Assembly (NCBI GenBank): GCA_020055645.1
Contig: CM034546.1
Coordinates: 33,418,001 to 33,482,000 of the forward strand
Direction: 5' to 3'
DNA from: Tomocerus qinae
Lineage: Eukaryota > Arthropoda > Collembola > Entomobryomorpha > Tomoceridae
DNA: 64,000 nucleotides
A program made the position numbers and the translations under genes. Of this stretch, positions 23,093 to 36,006 are shown piece by piece; within the stretch, counting starts at the first letter, position 1; each line of letters starts with the position of its first letter. Below the pieces are notes generated by a model. The model saw only the letters and a list, made by a program, of their open reading frames with translations. It did no database searches and was not told where the DNA came from.

Positions 23093-24681
23093 ATTTCTGA
23101 AAGAAGTGGACAGTTTGGTTGCATAAATACAGTATACCTGAAGATGCAGACCCTACTTAGGACTGTTAGGACTTAGAAAACTAAACACGCCTTTTATTTC
23201 AACATATTATTACTAAATGTAGAATGTAGTTATACATATTCTGACGATTTAACTGTTCTACATACGTATTATTAATAAAAAAGTCAAGCTTTATCCCTGT
23301 CAAATGAGGTCAACTTCTAATAATGCCATGCAATCATTTGAAGGCTGATTTTATCATTTGTCATCAGGACGTCAGCATTACAAGGAACGTGCTACACTAG
23401 GATTAGCAGAAATAGATTTGAAAGATTTCTATTAAAGATTTTCGTTGAAATTTTTCTCGGTTGATCTGATTTGACACCCGATTTAACTAAAAAAGATTGC
23501 AAAAATGACCTTCATAATGTCGTGACAAATACTAAAAATACTTAAATACTAAATAGTAGAGTATAAATACTATAGTACTTATTAGCTAGGATTCAAGATT
23601 ACTCGTGTTAAGTGCTAGCAAGAGAAATGACTTAAAATACTTAAAGATAGTTAACAGAATCGTTAACAGAAGTCCACTGTTCTGCTGAATCCTGTGAGGT
23701 TTCTGTTCGTAATTTCTCAGCAGACATTTTCACCGGTTGCCAGCGGATGTTTGACCGGCGAAATGTCAGCAGAAGGATTCATTCTGAGTTTTGAGCGTGA
23801 AAATGTTAGCAGACATTTTCACGGGAACACTCCCTGCCAAATTCTGCGGTATTTAGTTGGTAGCTGTTCAGCAGACATTATCTTTGTCGATAGTTCAACA
23901 GTAGTCTGTTGAGAGGAATTAACACCAACAGCATTCTGTTGAACATTTTCGGTCGGGTTGTCTTAAAGTAAGTTAGGTTTGTAGCGAGGGGCAGATAAGG
24001 TTTATAGTCAGGCTGGCCGTTTTATACTCCGAGAAGTAAAATGTTTATTGTTTCATCTATTCCTATTGGTTTTGATTTAAGAATTAGGTTTTAAGTACAT
24101 TGATAAAATAATGTGATGGTATTTTGGTATACATCAAAATGTGCAAATTTAACAATAATTTTTTGACTAAGAAATGCTGGATTCCAAATGATGATATAAT
24201 ATTATCTTTCCTAATGAAACCTCCAGGTAAAAAAAATATTACGTCCGTGTGCAGCCAGCATCACTACTGATATTGTAGATAATGATGCATTGGATTTTGG
24301 TATAGTCAAGTGTTAGTTTATAATTACAATTATTGTATCATTTGTGCCTCAAAAATATATACCGACATACCGAACAGATTTTTAAACAGATTCAAAATAA
24401 ATTTTAACGCCGATTGGAAAGATAATTCTGAAAAATAAGATTATTGTCGACCATGTGCCAGCTATCAGGTAACCCCTCACCCTCTCGAGTTATTGACCAA
24501 GAATCAATCGTCAGGCTGGAGATTCACAGTACTGAAAAGTAAAAAGGTTTACAATAAATATATAAATACAATAATATGTCGTGCTTAAGTAAGAAATGGC
24601 TAAGGAGACTGTACGCTTTGCTGAAAAGCCTTACGTACTGTACACATTGTGAATTTTCCCTACAAGTAATAAACCGAGCAG
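23093..24681. other. Intergenic, AT-rich
   Basis: Apart from the CAGCAGA cluster at 23660-23935, nothing is recognised. No ORF has domain features. Confidence 0.4.
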
Positions 24682-24864
24682 TATTTTAGTGGTATACAAA
24701 ATACAATTTATCACATACCAGTGGTAAGTACCAGTGCCATTTACCACACCTAAAAACTAGTGTAATTGGTACAATTGGTAAGAAATGGTATACTATGTTT
24801 TATTTTGAATACAATCCACATAAAATAACCTTGCAGCCGACGAATTTTGTCACAAATTGACTAC

Positions 24865-25025
24865 CAGAGCCGCAGCCAAGAGGGGCCCTGCCCCCCTTGA
24901 AATCGAAGAAAAGAAAAAAGGTTTTGCTTTAAAACTAAAAAAAATTCCCTCGAAGCGATAAAAAAATATTTTTCACTTTTAATTTGTCGGCCTCCCCCAG
25001 GAATTTTTTTCTGGCTGCGGCCCTG
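24865..25025. mobile_element. 161-bp hAT-like MITE nested in copy A
   Basis: Inverted ends CAGAGCCGCAGCCA / CAGGGCCGCAGCCA and a perfect 8-bp target duplication TTGACTAC (24857-24864, 25026-25033). The interior carries GGGGCCC and a GGCCTCCC block shared with the relative at 31210-31356. Confidence 0.9.
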
Positions 25026-25217
25026 TTGACTACAAAGTCAGTTAATCAACTCAATAAATTTATTAACTAGTTGGAGCAACTTATTGAATAACTATTTTCA
25101 ATTAAATGACCATTTTCTATGAAAGTTGGCTGTACTGAACGAAAAAATGATCTGGGGGACTTTCTAAGCCTTACAAATATCTAAGCACTTGCTAGAAAGT
25201 AACGGGTGCGTTTTAAG

Positions 25218-25956
25218 TCGTATGGCACACACCTTAATTCTGTATGGCGGAATTATTGACATTTAGTCTTACCTGGTATGGTGTTCAAAAGAGCTGAACG
25301 TTTGAATGTGTATGGAAGTATGTATTTGTATGGGAAACATACATAAATAATATGTGATAAGACCCAAGTAGAAACTGTAAATAGCCAGCGGGAATGCATA
25401 GTTATGCAGAAAAGTGAAGTCACTCCTCTAGGTTCAGACGTTATCTCGTAATTAGCAGGTTGTCTGTGATTCATGTCTGCTGTATTTGTGTTGCATGTAT
25501 TTCGTTACAAGTTGCCTTTCAGTGATCACAAGGACCATGGCCGGGACAGTAAATTTGTTAGTTTGCAATACAAAACGGATATTGACTGTGACACTGACGG
25601 TGACGATAGTGACAAAGAAAATGAAAAAACAAGGCAAGGGTTCCACAGACTTTCCAATTTATATAGAGACTGAAACATTATTATCCTGTAAGGTAAGGTT
25701 AAGCAAATTTAAATATAAAACTTGCAGTGCAGAATATTATGTTTGTGAATATTATATCATCTAATTATCTAATTATATAATATAAATAATTAATATTGAC
25801 ATTGACATTTTACATTAATAACTTTAACTGCATTGCAAACAACAAAAAACTATACCATACCTATTCAGTTTTGCCATACTTATTCATAAATTCCATACAA
25901 AGTTAGATAAACTTTTTTTCAAAATCTCATACAAAATTAAGGTGTGTGCCATACGA
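25218..25956. mobile_element. 739-bp element with 26-bp near-perfect inverted ends, nested
   Basis: The left terminus (TCGTATGGCACACACCTTAA...) and the complement of the right terminus agree over about 26 bases with one mismatch. The motif TATGG/CCATA recurs near both ends. Open frames inside (25473-25764 plus) include an acidic stretch (DCDTDGDDSDKENEK) but no domain. The target duplication is unclear. Confidence 0.7.
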
Positions 25957-26427
25957 ATTCCATTTTTCCCGAAAGTAACCAAGGACTTTTTAGCACCCTT
26001 TTTTACATTTCCAAAATGTTCCCGAAAGCTGACTGTATTATCATTAAAACAAAGGCTGAATTTAATAGGCGGTTCGTTCTCGGTCCTATTTTTGCCTGTC
26101 TTCTGACCCAAACTATCAAAATCACTACTTTTATTACCCTATAGCTTAACCTAATATAAAATAAACTATTTTTAATTAGGCAGAAAAGAGGCAAAAATGG
26201 GGAACAACGACACAGGTAACGGCAACCAGGCACCAATTGTTACTTTATGATAATTTAGAATTAATTTTGACGATTTCATAATCTGTCTTTATAAAAAAAA
26301 TTGTGTATCTCATGTGTTTATTTGCTATAATTTACCATTTTCCTCATTAAATGCATTTTCATCATTAAATGCATTTTTACCACTGTTGTGATAAAAAGGA
26401 TTAAAAAGTGACAAATTTAGTACACTG

Positions 26428-27585
26428 ATTTTTAGCCACAGGATATTTTCAAACAATAAATCAATTTGTCAAAGGTTAGCCACTAACATGGTATATACCT
26501 TTGTCGTTTCTTCGTTTTGATTCCAAACATTAAAGAAAGCTATAGCTTAGATTTTAGTATCTTTGACTTAGAATAAGTAATTTATTGCTACGTTTCATTC
26601 AACTAACTGATAAAAGCAAAATACACTATTCAACTCTAAACAAGTTTAACGTTATAAATAAATATAATAGTTGTAATTGTAAATTATGAAAATTGTGAGT
26701 TTATTTCTATTCAGGGTTGCGAAAGTTCAACTGCCCTGGAAAAAATTAGTTACACGAAACTAATTTCGTCCACTCTTTTCCGGAAACAATTAACACTTTT
26801 CAAATTTTCTCTTCGAAAAAACCAAGTTATCTAACTATTCAATTTCATTCACTCCGCAAATATATACCGATGTTTAATATATCAAAAACAAGCTGTAACA
26901 GTTATTATCTTGTTTTGTCAAAACACTTACATGGAAGTTGTTTTTGTTTTTACTGGATTATCTTGACAAGGTACAGCCAAAGCTTCCGACCAATATTTTT
27001 CATTGTAAGGCATTTCTTCTTCAGAGACATTGTTACAATTGTCTTAATATAATCAAAGGCGTTATAAGTTTTAGTCATCATCATTAACTCCTTTCGTTAT
27101 GCAAAGGTAGATTTAGGAATAATAAATAATAATAAATAATTTAAGAAGGAGCAATTAAAATGATTAAGAAAAGGGCTCGTTACTAGCAACTTAACAAAAC
27201 CATCCATTTAAAATTCAATCATAATCATCAACGTTTTCTAACTTTCATTGATATTTATTATTTGTGTTTAATCGTTTGAATTTTCTTGCTGTGTTTTCAA
27301 GCAAGCTCAGTTTGAGGCAGTAAATAAGGAGCGATTCATAAATAAAATATAGTTATTCCAAAATCTACAATTTAAATAACAACGTAATTATTAATTTCAT
27401 ACATATTATTATCGCTAGCGATCCGGCAATCTCATTTTTAATCCTATTAACGGGTACTTTTGTGGCTAGGGAAGTATCCAGTAAGGAAGGAATTATGACT
27501 GGAGAACTAAAGGCCGCCCAATTAGTTTGGTTTGCAGTAAATTGGTTTTCATTTCATATTTATTAAGGGATTTATAGCTCATTGC
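26428..27585. other. Intergenic, nothing recognised
   Basis: AT-rich with a short AATAAT-type simple repeat at 27117-27140. No gene evidence. Confidence 0.4.
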
Positions 27586-28017
27586 AAGTGAACAAAATAC
27601 CATTTACCACTTACCAGTGGTAAATTATTTTTAATGGTAATTAATGTTATTTACCACAATTAAAAATTGGTGGTAAATAGTAGCCTTTGCAACTGACGTT
27701 TGTTGTCACAAACTGACTGCCCTACTGTAATATGTGTTAATTAAACCAAGATAGAATCAATTAATACGGAGAAAATCGTCCTTATCTATTTATTAAATAA
27801 GTCAATTTCGATTAATTAAATTAACGATGGCTGTAATAAGCGAATAAATGTCATTTTAATAAAATTCAATTATAAATCTTAATTTGAATATTTTAGAGAA
27901 GATACAGTTTGAATACTTTTTTGGCCTGTATTTTATTTATCAGTTCTAATTATTCATTTACCATTTTTACCACTGTGATGGTAAAAAAGGCTAAAATGTG
28001 GTAAATTTTGTTCACTG
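27586..28017. mobile_element. hAT-like MITE, TACAAAAT-end family, copy B
   Basis: The left end AAGTGAACAAAATACCA and the complement of the right end CAGTGAACAAAATTTACCA are inverted. The flanking 8-mers CTCATTGC (27578-27585) and ATGATTGC (28018-28025) match at 6 of 8. The interior is AT-rich and non-coding. Confidence 0.75.
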
Positions 28018-28194
28018 ATGATTGCATCCCCAACCACAAATAAAAGACCAATTAAGGGGATTAATAATAAGATTGAAAAGATCGCTGACGCCAGTAATAT
28101 TTCTTACAATTGTGCCAGTCCCTTGCTACATCATCTGAAAACATTGAAATTAATTCCAATATAAATAACATATAGTGTGAAAATAAGTGTACAT

Positions 28195-28580
28195 ACAGTA
28201 TAAGGCTTCCACGTACCGACCAAAAAACTGAAATCTCAGTTTTGGTACCAGTACCGAAATAAAGATTACGATTACATATTGCATTCATATATTTATCTAT
28301 TTCCACATAACTATTGTAAATCAGTTTGAAAATCACAGAACATGTGATACACTACTAACGGTTTAGATTTTATTAATTTATTTGATATATGTTAATGGTG
28401 AGGGAAGCAATCTTGTTTCATATTTACATTATCTGAATTGAGCATGACATCATGTGTAGCTAAAATACAATAATTCATCATTTCGGTAATGGTACCGGTA
28501 CTGAGGAGTACAGTATCGACAGTACTGATACTCCTGGTATTTCCCGAAACCAAAATATGGGTATTGGATGCCCTATGCAA
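28195..28580. mobile_element. Possible MITE with GGTACC-rich ends
   Basis: The left side (GGCTTCCACGTACCG, then GGTACCAGTACCG) and the complement of the right side (GGGCATCCAATACCC, then CAGTACCGGTACC) are loosely inverted. Copies of GGTACC/AGTACC recur at both ends. No target duplication was identified. Confidence 0.3.
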
Positions 28581-30171
28581 GGACGTATTGAGGGATGGGC
28601 TTTACAGGCTGAAGCCGGTCCCAACATTTTTTTCTCAAAATAGCAAATAATTTCGAGCTCCGCGCAATCTTTAGCCCTTTTTAGGCCATTATAGCCGAAT
28701 ATATATATTAAAAATATTCTATTGGAAATTTTAGCCCCCTCCGAAACTAAGTTCTGTATACGTGCTTGGTCCTATGTATAGAGTGGACATTTGTATGTCT
28801 TTAGACATTTGTGTTCTAGGATGTAAACCAACTTTAATGAATGTAATTAAAAAATCAACACGCTGTTTTATATCAGGTTCACTAACCATCAAATTTAGGG
28901 TTTTGTCCGACCTGTGCACATCTTTGTATAATATTTACTACAAAAAAATATTATTTTCTAGATATCACTAGTTACTTACCCATCTCACAAAAGAGGTAGT
29001 TGTAGGCTGCTAGAATGGAGTTGCAAGGTATAGCTTTTAGAGCATACTCATTTCTTATTTTGTCAAAATAAGTCATTTGACACATTCCAGGTTGAGCTGG
29101 TTCTCTGCCTTGGACGACATCAGCTCCGGGGTATACTCCTTTCAAATTTCTCCACTGGGTTTGAAAACCGTGGATGTCTGTCCAAGCAAATCCGACCCCT
29201 TCTTTCCACTTAAGGTGTAGTTTCAAATTAAAATAAGCGTCCAGATCGGCTTTGTCGTTAATGTTCATCAGGTATTGACCTCGAATTTTGCAACATTCTA
29301 CCGCTTCGTACCAAGTGAACTAGATTTTCAGTAATAAACACAGCGAATCATTAATATGTAGAAAAACTAGGAAAATATCAGAGAGTCTTGGAAAATATAA
29401 TGCTCTGTCTCAGTCTCACTACTCTGAAGTTAGACGCTCTAAATGCTCGATTTCTGAACTACAATTAGATATATCAGGTACTCATTGGAACCAGTCCTTT
29501 CTAACCGATGTAGTAATGATTTACAGGTAATTTAATGAACGAGCCTGTAAATTAAAATTTACCAAACTTTACGAATTTGGCGTTTTAAACTTAATGAAAA
29601 TGCTTTTCAACAATCCTATCCTCACATACATAAACAAATTTCTTCAAGCATTAATGAGTTGGACTTGGACTTTAGGCGTAACGGAAGTTGGCCTTTAAAA
29701 TAAACATATTGGTAGAAAATATAATATCCGTGTCACAAGTAGAAATATCAATAAAATGAGTTAGGGAATGTTTGCTTACTAAATGAATTAAAAGAAATCA
29801 TATGGTTTATTGAACTTATTGTAAAAGAAGTGCTTTTGTCCTTGGTCTTCCAACTTCTTTATTTATTGTAATTAAATGCCCTCAGTATAAGATATGCTCA
29901 TGTTTTTCTAGTCTTAGCAACTTACAATCACCTAATTTACATTTTTTAACACCAACACAATGTCTTTCCATATACTTGCTTATTAATTTGTTGTAAGGAA
30001 TAATCATTTGTTTGCCAAAAACGATTCATTTTATTACCATAAATAATAAAGTTGAAGGAATGGTTAGATATTTTTGTCGACTCATTAATTGGTAGCCGTT
30101 TCTAAACTCCTTCTCTCCATCACTTTGCAATGATGTCCAGTAATTTCTAATGCCCATGTCTATTCTAATGT

Positions 30172-30785
30172 CAGTGTACAAAATACCATGTACCACTTAC
30201 CAGTGGTAAGTGGTTTTTAATGGTATTTAACCTTAAAAACCACTACCTAAAAAGTAGTGGTAAGTAGTAAAAATGGTAAAAAATGGTAAAAATTGTTTCG
30301 TTTAAATTTTGTGTTTAGATTTTGAATAAACTTCGGTGCCAAAGTATGAAATAGCTTAGCAGCTGATTATTGTTGTTACAAATTGATAAGTTGGATTCAA
30401 CCAATTTGGGCATCAACAACCCTTACTTACCGATTGTGAAATTAATTTTAATTAATTTAGCCTGTATAAAAATTTTAATTTGGCGCTACCAAATGCAATC
30501 TTGGTTTTAGTAACATTTCTTTTATAACTTTCGGTGAACAATCAAGTAAATAGGATTAATTTGATTAGTTAAGGAGATAATTGAAAATGTTTCATAGAAA
30601 ATAAAGTTTTAAAATTTATATTATAGTAAATCTTGTGTATATGTACTAATCTGTTTAATCAACCGCTAAAATTTACTATTTTTACCATTAAATGTATTTT
30701 ACCATTAAATACATTTTTACCATTAAATGCAATTTTACCACTGTGATGGTAATAAAGTCTAAAAAGTGGTAAATTTTGTACACTG
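30172..30785. mobile_element. hAT-like MITE, TACAAAAT-end family, copy C
   Basis: Inverted ends CAGTGTACAAAATACCA / CAGTGTACAAAATTTACCA. The flanking 8-mers TCTAATGT and CCTAAGGT match at 6 of 8. It lies in intron 2 of the CTLD gene at 28980-32652. Runs of ACCATTAAATGCATTTT near the right end are internal repeats. Confidence 0.8.
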
Positions 30786-31209
30786 CCTAAGGTGCTTATC
30801 CGTGTTACTGATACACACCATATGTCACGAATAGTTTGTTTGTAATATGATTAGGTTGATTTATGCAAATTAGTGGATTTGGATTGTCGAACATTGTTAA
30901 GTTACCTCCTGGTAGAGTAGATACTGTTAACTACTAATTACATGGATTGATAATGACTTACACTATAAGCTTGAGTGTACCAAATGTTGAATGTTAATGG
31001 TACTGCCCGTGCCTTTTTTTATGGTCGCTGGATGCAAGGTCACTTGCCAATTTTTCCCACAATCGCAAACAGATGCATTGGAATACTGGAACATTTGAGT
31101 AAAATATCCTCTTCTTCCAATCTGCCCTATAATGAAAACACACAATAAAAAATGAAAACATTTCCGACTTGTCAATTGGATGTGAGTAAAATAATATTAC
31201 TGCTGAACC

Positions 31210-31356
31210 CAGAGGCGTAGCAAGGGGGAACTAGTGGGCACTGGCCCCCTAAAAACCAAGGAAAAGAAAAACACTTTGGACTTAAAGGTTTCGAAAATAG
31301 TAAATATTTTCACTTCAATGCATCAGGCCTCCCAAATTTTTTTTGTTGCAGCCCTG
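31210..31356. mobile_element. 147-bp hAT-like MITE in CTLD gene intron 1
   Basis: Relative of 24865-25025: begins CAGAGGCGTAGC, carries GGCCCCCT and GGCCTCCC blocks and ends GCAGCCCTG. The flanking 8-mers GCTGAACC and GCCGAACT match at 6 of 8. Confidence 0.7.
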
Positions 31357-32652
31357 GCCGAACTTTGTATAAAAACGTTTAATTTGTTAAAGCTGCTGAA
31401 ATACCCTTACCGCTGGACGCAGTCTCATATAATCACTTTATGTGGAATGTTGACCCAAATTCATTTGATTATTTTATTATGTCCCAATTAATTCATTGTT
31501 ATTTTATTATTAATATATAAAGTAGATTGAAGTTATTTTTACAAAAGTGTATAGAGGCTAATTGAAACGAAAGTAAATTGTTGAGTCGATTTTTATCTAA
31601 AAATGGATTTGGCTATTTCGTGTGAAAAACGAAAAGTGGATTGATTGAGACTAAATCCTACATTCTGCTACATCTTATAGTCACCAACTATAATAATCAT
31701 TTTCATATTGCTTATCGAACGGATCAATAAAAATCTTTAGTAGCGGCTCACCGCACCCTACGACTGCATGAATGGGGCGACCGCATAGTGTACTACTAGA
31801 ACCCGTAATTTTAAACAATTTGCATGCAACAAACTGCTAATGTAAAAATCTTAATAGACTTTTCGGGTAGCTGTCCTTTTATGTACATATGTAGTGCTGT
31901 ACAGTTGAACACTTTTTTGCATTTAAAATTCTCCAAAAGTACGTCACCACAAGTACGATGTAAGAAATATTTTGTCCGACAATCGAGAATATGCTTCTGA
32001 GGATAGAATTTTCATTATTTAATGTGCCCGTCATGAATTTAATTGAAATTTTAAATACTGAATGCTACAATGAATGAAATTATTGTCATACTGGCCATAA
32101 AAAATACTTGTAAAATGTAAAAAGTAATTCGTACATCTGCGTAACAACATAGCCTCCTTGGTTTTAATGGTTTCACAGTGCCCCAAATTACATTATGACC
32201 ACTTTTGACCCTACCCTTTTGACCACTTTTCAGGTTTATTTTGAACAGGCCATTTGGACCATTATGACCACTGATGGTTTTATCCAGTGCACAACACTGA
32301 TTAGAGTTTGTCTTAAATCAAGAAGCACTATGGTACCAAGTCTATCTATTTATAGAGCCATATTTAACTTTAACTATCACAATTACACTTTTCGTAGAGC
32401 GACTCGGCTTATGTCTACCTTCACATTCACAGTTTCAACAGGAATCCCTAGTCAATTATCTTCGATATAGTTCGATATAGATACTTTTATGTTTTATGCC
32501 AACAGTTGTATGTGTAATTTAAGCTGTTGTGCACATTACAATGAGCCTCATTTAAAATTTGAATTTATAAAAAATTACCTAATCCTAAACTTACCAAGTC
32601 TATTTCCGAGAGCTGCTGTTACGAGAAAAATTAGCAAGCGCGCTGGTAGCAT

Positions 32653-35112
32653 AATTTTTTGATTATTTTCTAAAATATTACAGGTTGTAAACTATACTCA
32701 GTACTCTGCAATGAACACAATACAATAAGGGTTCCAGCTGCCAGTGGCAAAATTTTACCCACATACCTATATATATAGCGAAATAAAATATTATGCAAAT
32801 ATTTACAGTACAGAAAGTGAAGACAATAGAATCAATTAAAAATTAAAAGTACTTCAATGTATTAATTTACATATCAATGGCCTTAATGCAATGTTAAAGT
32901 TATTTTCTGAAATATAATTTGCATTATGTCATTGCAATGATATTATGGTTATTATATCATTGTTATCAGCATTTGTTCCAACGGCTATTAAATAGATGAG
33001 TTGGAATAGCGAAAAAAGATTGTAATAAAGCAATAAACTCTGCAAACTGTAGTAAGCACTCATAGTAAAACAGTCAGCTTCTTAAGTTAAGGTTTTTGGG
33101 TAGCAAAAAAAGCAACAAAAACTTGAAAATCCGAGGTTTTTAGTATCAACCCAAAAGTAAAAGCAAGAAAATCAGTATGATTTTTTATCACGAAAACCAA
33201 AACAAATTTACCCCCAAAACCACAAAATGTATGATTTTATGACCAAAATTTAAGTTATTTTTCATTTTTAGGATAATAATCCTTCAAAATTTCATAAAAT
33301 CACACACACCCGATTTTACCCCATCTATTACCCGCACGCGAAGAAACTCTCGTTCATAATTATCCAACCCTTCTTCTTATAGAAACTTCTCTAAGATACC
33401 TAAATATGTTCTCATCCTCAGATGAGCCAAAACGAGTAGGTACTACTTAAGATTGAAACTTAGGCGGTAGTTTTGAAAAGTATTGACTTTAAAAGACGGC
33501 ATACAGAGTGTTAACAAGCCAGAACTTGTGACTTTCATTTCCGACTATATAACTAGTCTGTAGGTGGTGCCTTTATTACATGGATACCATACCATACCTT
33601 AAAAAACTATCGAATCGTCAGCAATATGGTTTTTAGTTTAATATTTGCCCCCCGTATTTTCAGGCATCGAGGCATCAGTCAAAAGGTAGGGCAGTACATC
33701 TGCTGTACTGTGTGCACTATTACCATATCTCAGGAAATAAATACATTTTAGTATGAAAAAATAAAAAACATTGAAGACATATTCTAACTCAAAATTATAA
33801 CGTATGCATCACATATAATTCGTTTTGTCCACGATTTTTGTGACACGTAGGACCGAAAATTATTATCATATATTATCCCATCCCATCATATATACTATCC
33901 TATTACCATCCCTATATACTTATGTATCTCTATTCTATGTGTTATAGATTCCCCAGATGGAAGGATTTCTGCAACATTTTGCAATACGATACATGAATAT
34001 TATGCACACAAAGATTAAAACTTACGTAAGTTGCGTACAACAACGGAGTCTCATCATTATGAATCATTTACCCATATTAGTAATATAAACATTCGTTTTG
34101 CAATACAACAGTAAAGACCGGAGCACAAACTATAATTTGTAATCTTTTGAATCAGAGGCAGTTTATTTTTAGATAAGTAGATAATTCACATTTCAACATC
34201 GTGGTTTTAAATTACTATGCAGGGTAAATGATTCATAATAGTTGCAGGCACGTATCACGAGGGTGGTAGTAGTATCTGGTATGAGTACGATTCTGTTGTA
34301 GGGACCTTGTAAAGTTTTAATCTTTGTGTGCATTCTGTTTATAATATTCAATTCATGAATTGTGTTGAGTTTAGCAGTAATTGCAAACTGTTGCTAATCT
34401 TAGAAAATATGTAAAACATCCGTTATAGCCAACTCGTGGCAACTCCTCATAGAAAATCTCAAAAAGTAATAAATATTTTCAAGACGTCATCTGCAGTCAT
34501 TTCAAATGGGAAATTCTCATTTCGAGAAACTGATTTCCAATAAATGGCATTTAAAACGTACTGCAACGTACATTTTCCACTAGCAGCAAAAAAGATTTTT
34601 GCCTCTCTTATAGGACCTCACTCTACTGCATTTATTTACAGAAGAGAGGTGTGTAGAAAACTACAGGCAAAAGGTAAGTGCCCACGAATGACAGGTAAGA
34701 CACATGTATTTATAGAGTAGGTAATGACACGGTTACCTTCATTCGTTTAGGTTCAAGTTTAACCAAGGTTGCTTCCAGAGACCAATTATGCAATTATGAG
34801 GTCTTGGAAGCAACCCAACTCATACATTCAGAAAAAAAAGTAGGAAAAAAGTTCAAACAAAATAGATACATCATACGATCCCCTAAATCTAGCACACAAG
34901 TTTACATACTAGATAATATGCTTATACTTAAATAATTACATCCTGGTGTTTTCCACAAGGTATTTTTGTCCTTTTGCCCACTGTGCCTCTTTTGCCGGAC
35001 TGGGTGGCTAAAAAATGTAATTTTGGTGGCTGCTAACTGTTTCATTAATTGGACACGACAAATCAATGTAATAAAATCTGGCAAATTGAAGTTAAAGAAA
35101 GTGTAAACATTC
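32653..35112. other. Intergenic, nothing recognised
   Basis: AT-rich sequence between the CTLD gene start and the element at 35115. A 91-codon plus-strand frame (32195-32470) lies mostly over intron and exon 1 context of the minus-strand gene and has no domain. A repeated CATCCCATCATATATA phrase near 33880-33930 is simple sequence. Confidence 0.4.
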
Positions 35113-35114
35113 TA

Positions 35115-35653
35115 GGCTGACCATCCGTCCCGTTTTTAACGGGATAGTCCCGTTTTTAACGGGATAGTCCCGTTTTTGGTGACTTGTCCCGAAAGTGTCC
35201 CGTTTTCAGAAACGCGTCCCGTTTTTTGAAAAAATTGAGTAATACCTAATTTAATGACTACTACGAACAAAAAAGGAAAATTTTGACTGAAAATAACAAA
35301 ATTTTTCGCACTAAGTGGTATAACTTGAGTAATATCTACTATTGCCTCTTCTCAGCAAAAGGACTTAACATTTTCATGTTTCGCACAATTGCATTTGGAA
35401 ACGTTAGGCCATTTTAGGGAAAATGACCTTAAAATCAAAGCTCATCTTGCGGTTATGAGGAAATTGTACACCATTTTTGGCAAAGAAAACATAAACTTAA
35501 CCAGCTTCGTGCGATTATATTTTTTTGGTTATTTTTGGTAAAAATAACTAACGCATATACACATGGTTTAATGGCATTGCCTCCTTCGAAATCCACTTCT
35601 AAATATAATACTGTATAGGGTCACGTTTTCCCTTCGTCAAATTATGGTCAGCC
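35115..35653. mobile_element. 539-bp MITE with TA target site
   Basis: Ends GGCTGACCAT...ATGGTCAGCC are inverted and flanked on both sides by TA, as in Tc1/mariner-type insertions. The left interior holds a short tandem of GTCCCGTTTTTAACGGGATA and variants. No transposase is present. Confidence 0.7.
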
Positions 35654-36006
35654 TAAATATTACCGTACTTATTGCTTTGTCTATGGGCCAAACGTACAAC
35701 TGTGACACTAATCAGTAATTTATTAATATGTTAATGGAAATACAGAACAAAAACAATGCTTACTTTTTAAATAGCTTTATTTATTTACGGTAATTTTTAG
35801 AATACAATTGTGTCATCAATTCGCATGTTCAAACACAAATTTAGTAATGGATGTGGGAGCCTTAAAATCATTAATTTTGATTTAGTTATAAACTAAAGAT
35901 GACATTTATATCAATTAACTACAAATTTATTTTAGGTTGCTCCAATTAAAATTATAGACATTAAGGGTAAACTTAGTTGCCGTTTTCAAAATTCATTGGA
36001 CTTTTA

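Larger units (their letters stand above)
24690..26427. mobile_element. hAT-like MITE family (TACAAAAT ends), copy A, with nested insertions
   Basis: The terminal region contains TACAAAAT and ACCAGTGGTAAG near the left end and the complement of CAAATTTAGTACACTG on the right, matching copies at 27586-28017 and 30172-30785. The flanking 8-mers TATTTTAG and ATTTTTAG match at 6 of 8. Its length (1.74 kb against 430-610 bp) is largely explained by two further elements inserted inside (24865-25025 and 25218-25956). Confidence 0.6.
28980..32652 (-). pseudogene. CTLD gene, paralogue of 1029-2213, frame-broken or alternatively spliced
   Basis: Exon 1 (32652-32595) encodes a signal peptide, MLPARLLIFLVTAALG. 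Exon 2 (31126-30962) aligns with exon 2 of the paralogue (HPATIKKGTG against HPGYIKKSTG). Exon 3 (29319-28980) gives FTWYEAVECCKIRGQ, WTDIHGFQ, WRNLKGVYPG and FCEMG, ending in a strong GTAAGT donor, so at least one more exon is expected. Exon 2 is 165 nt, 1 nt longer in phase than the paralogue, and meets a stop (TAG) just before its GTAAGT donor. The paralogous end (IWYTQAYS) appears in the shifted frame after an AACATT-like duplication. Splicing at a weaker upstream donor (GTACAC) would keep the frame. Introns carry elements at 30172 and 31210. Confidence 0.7.
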
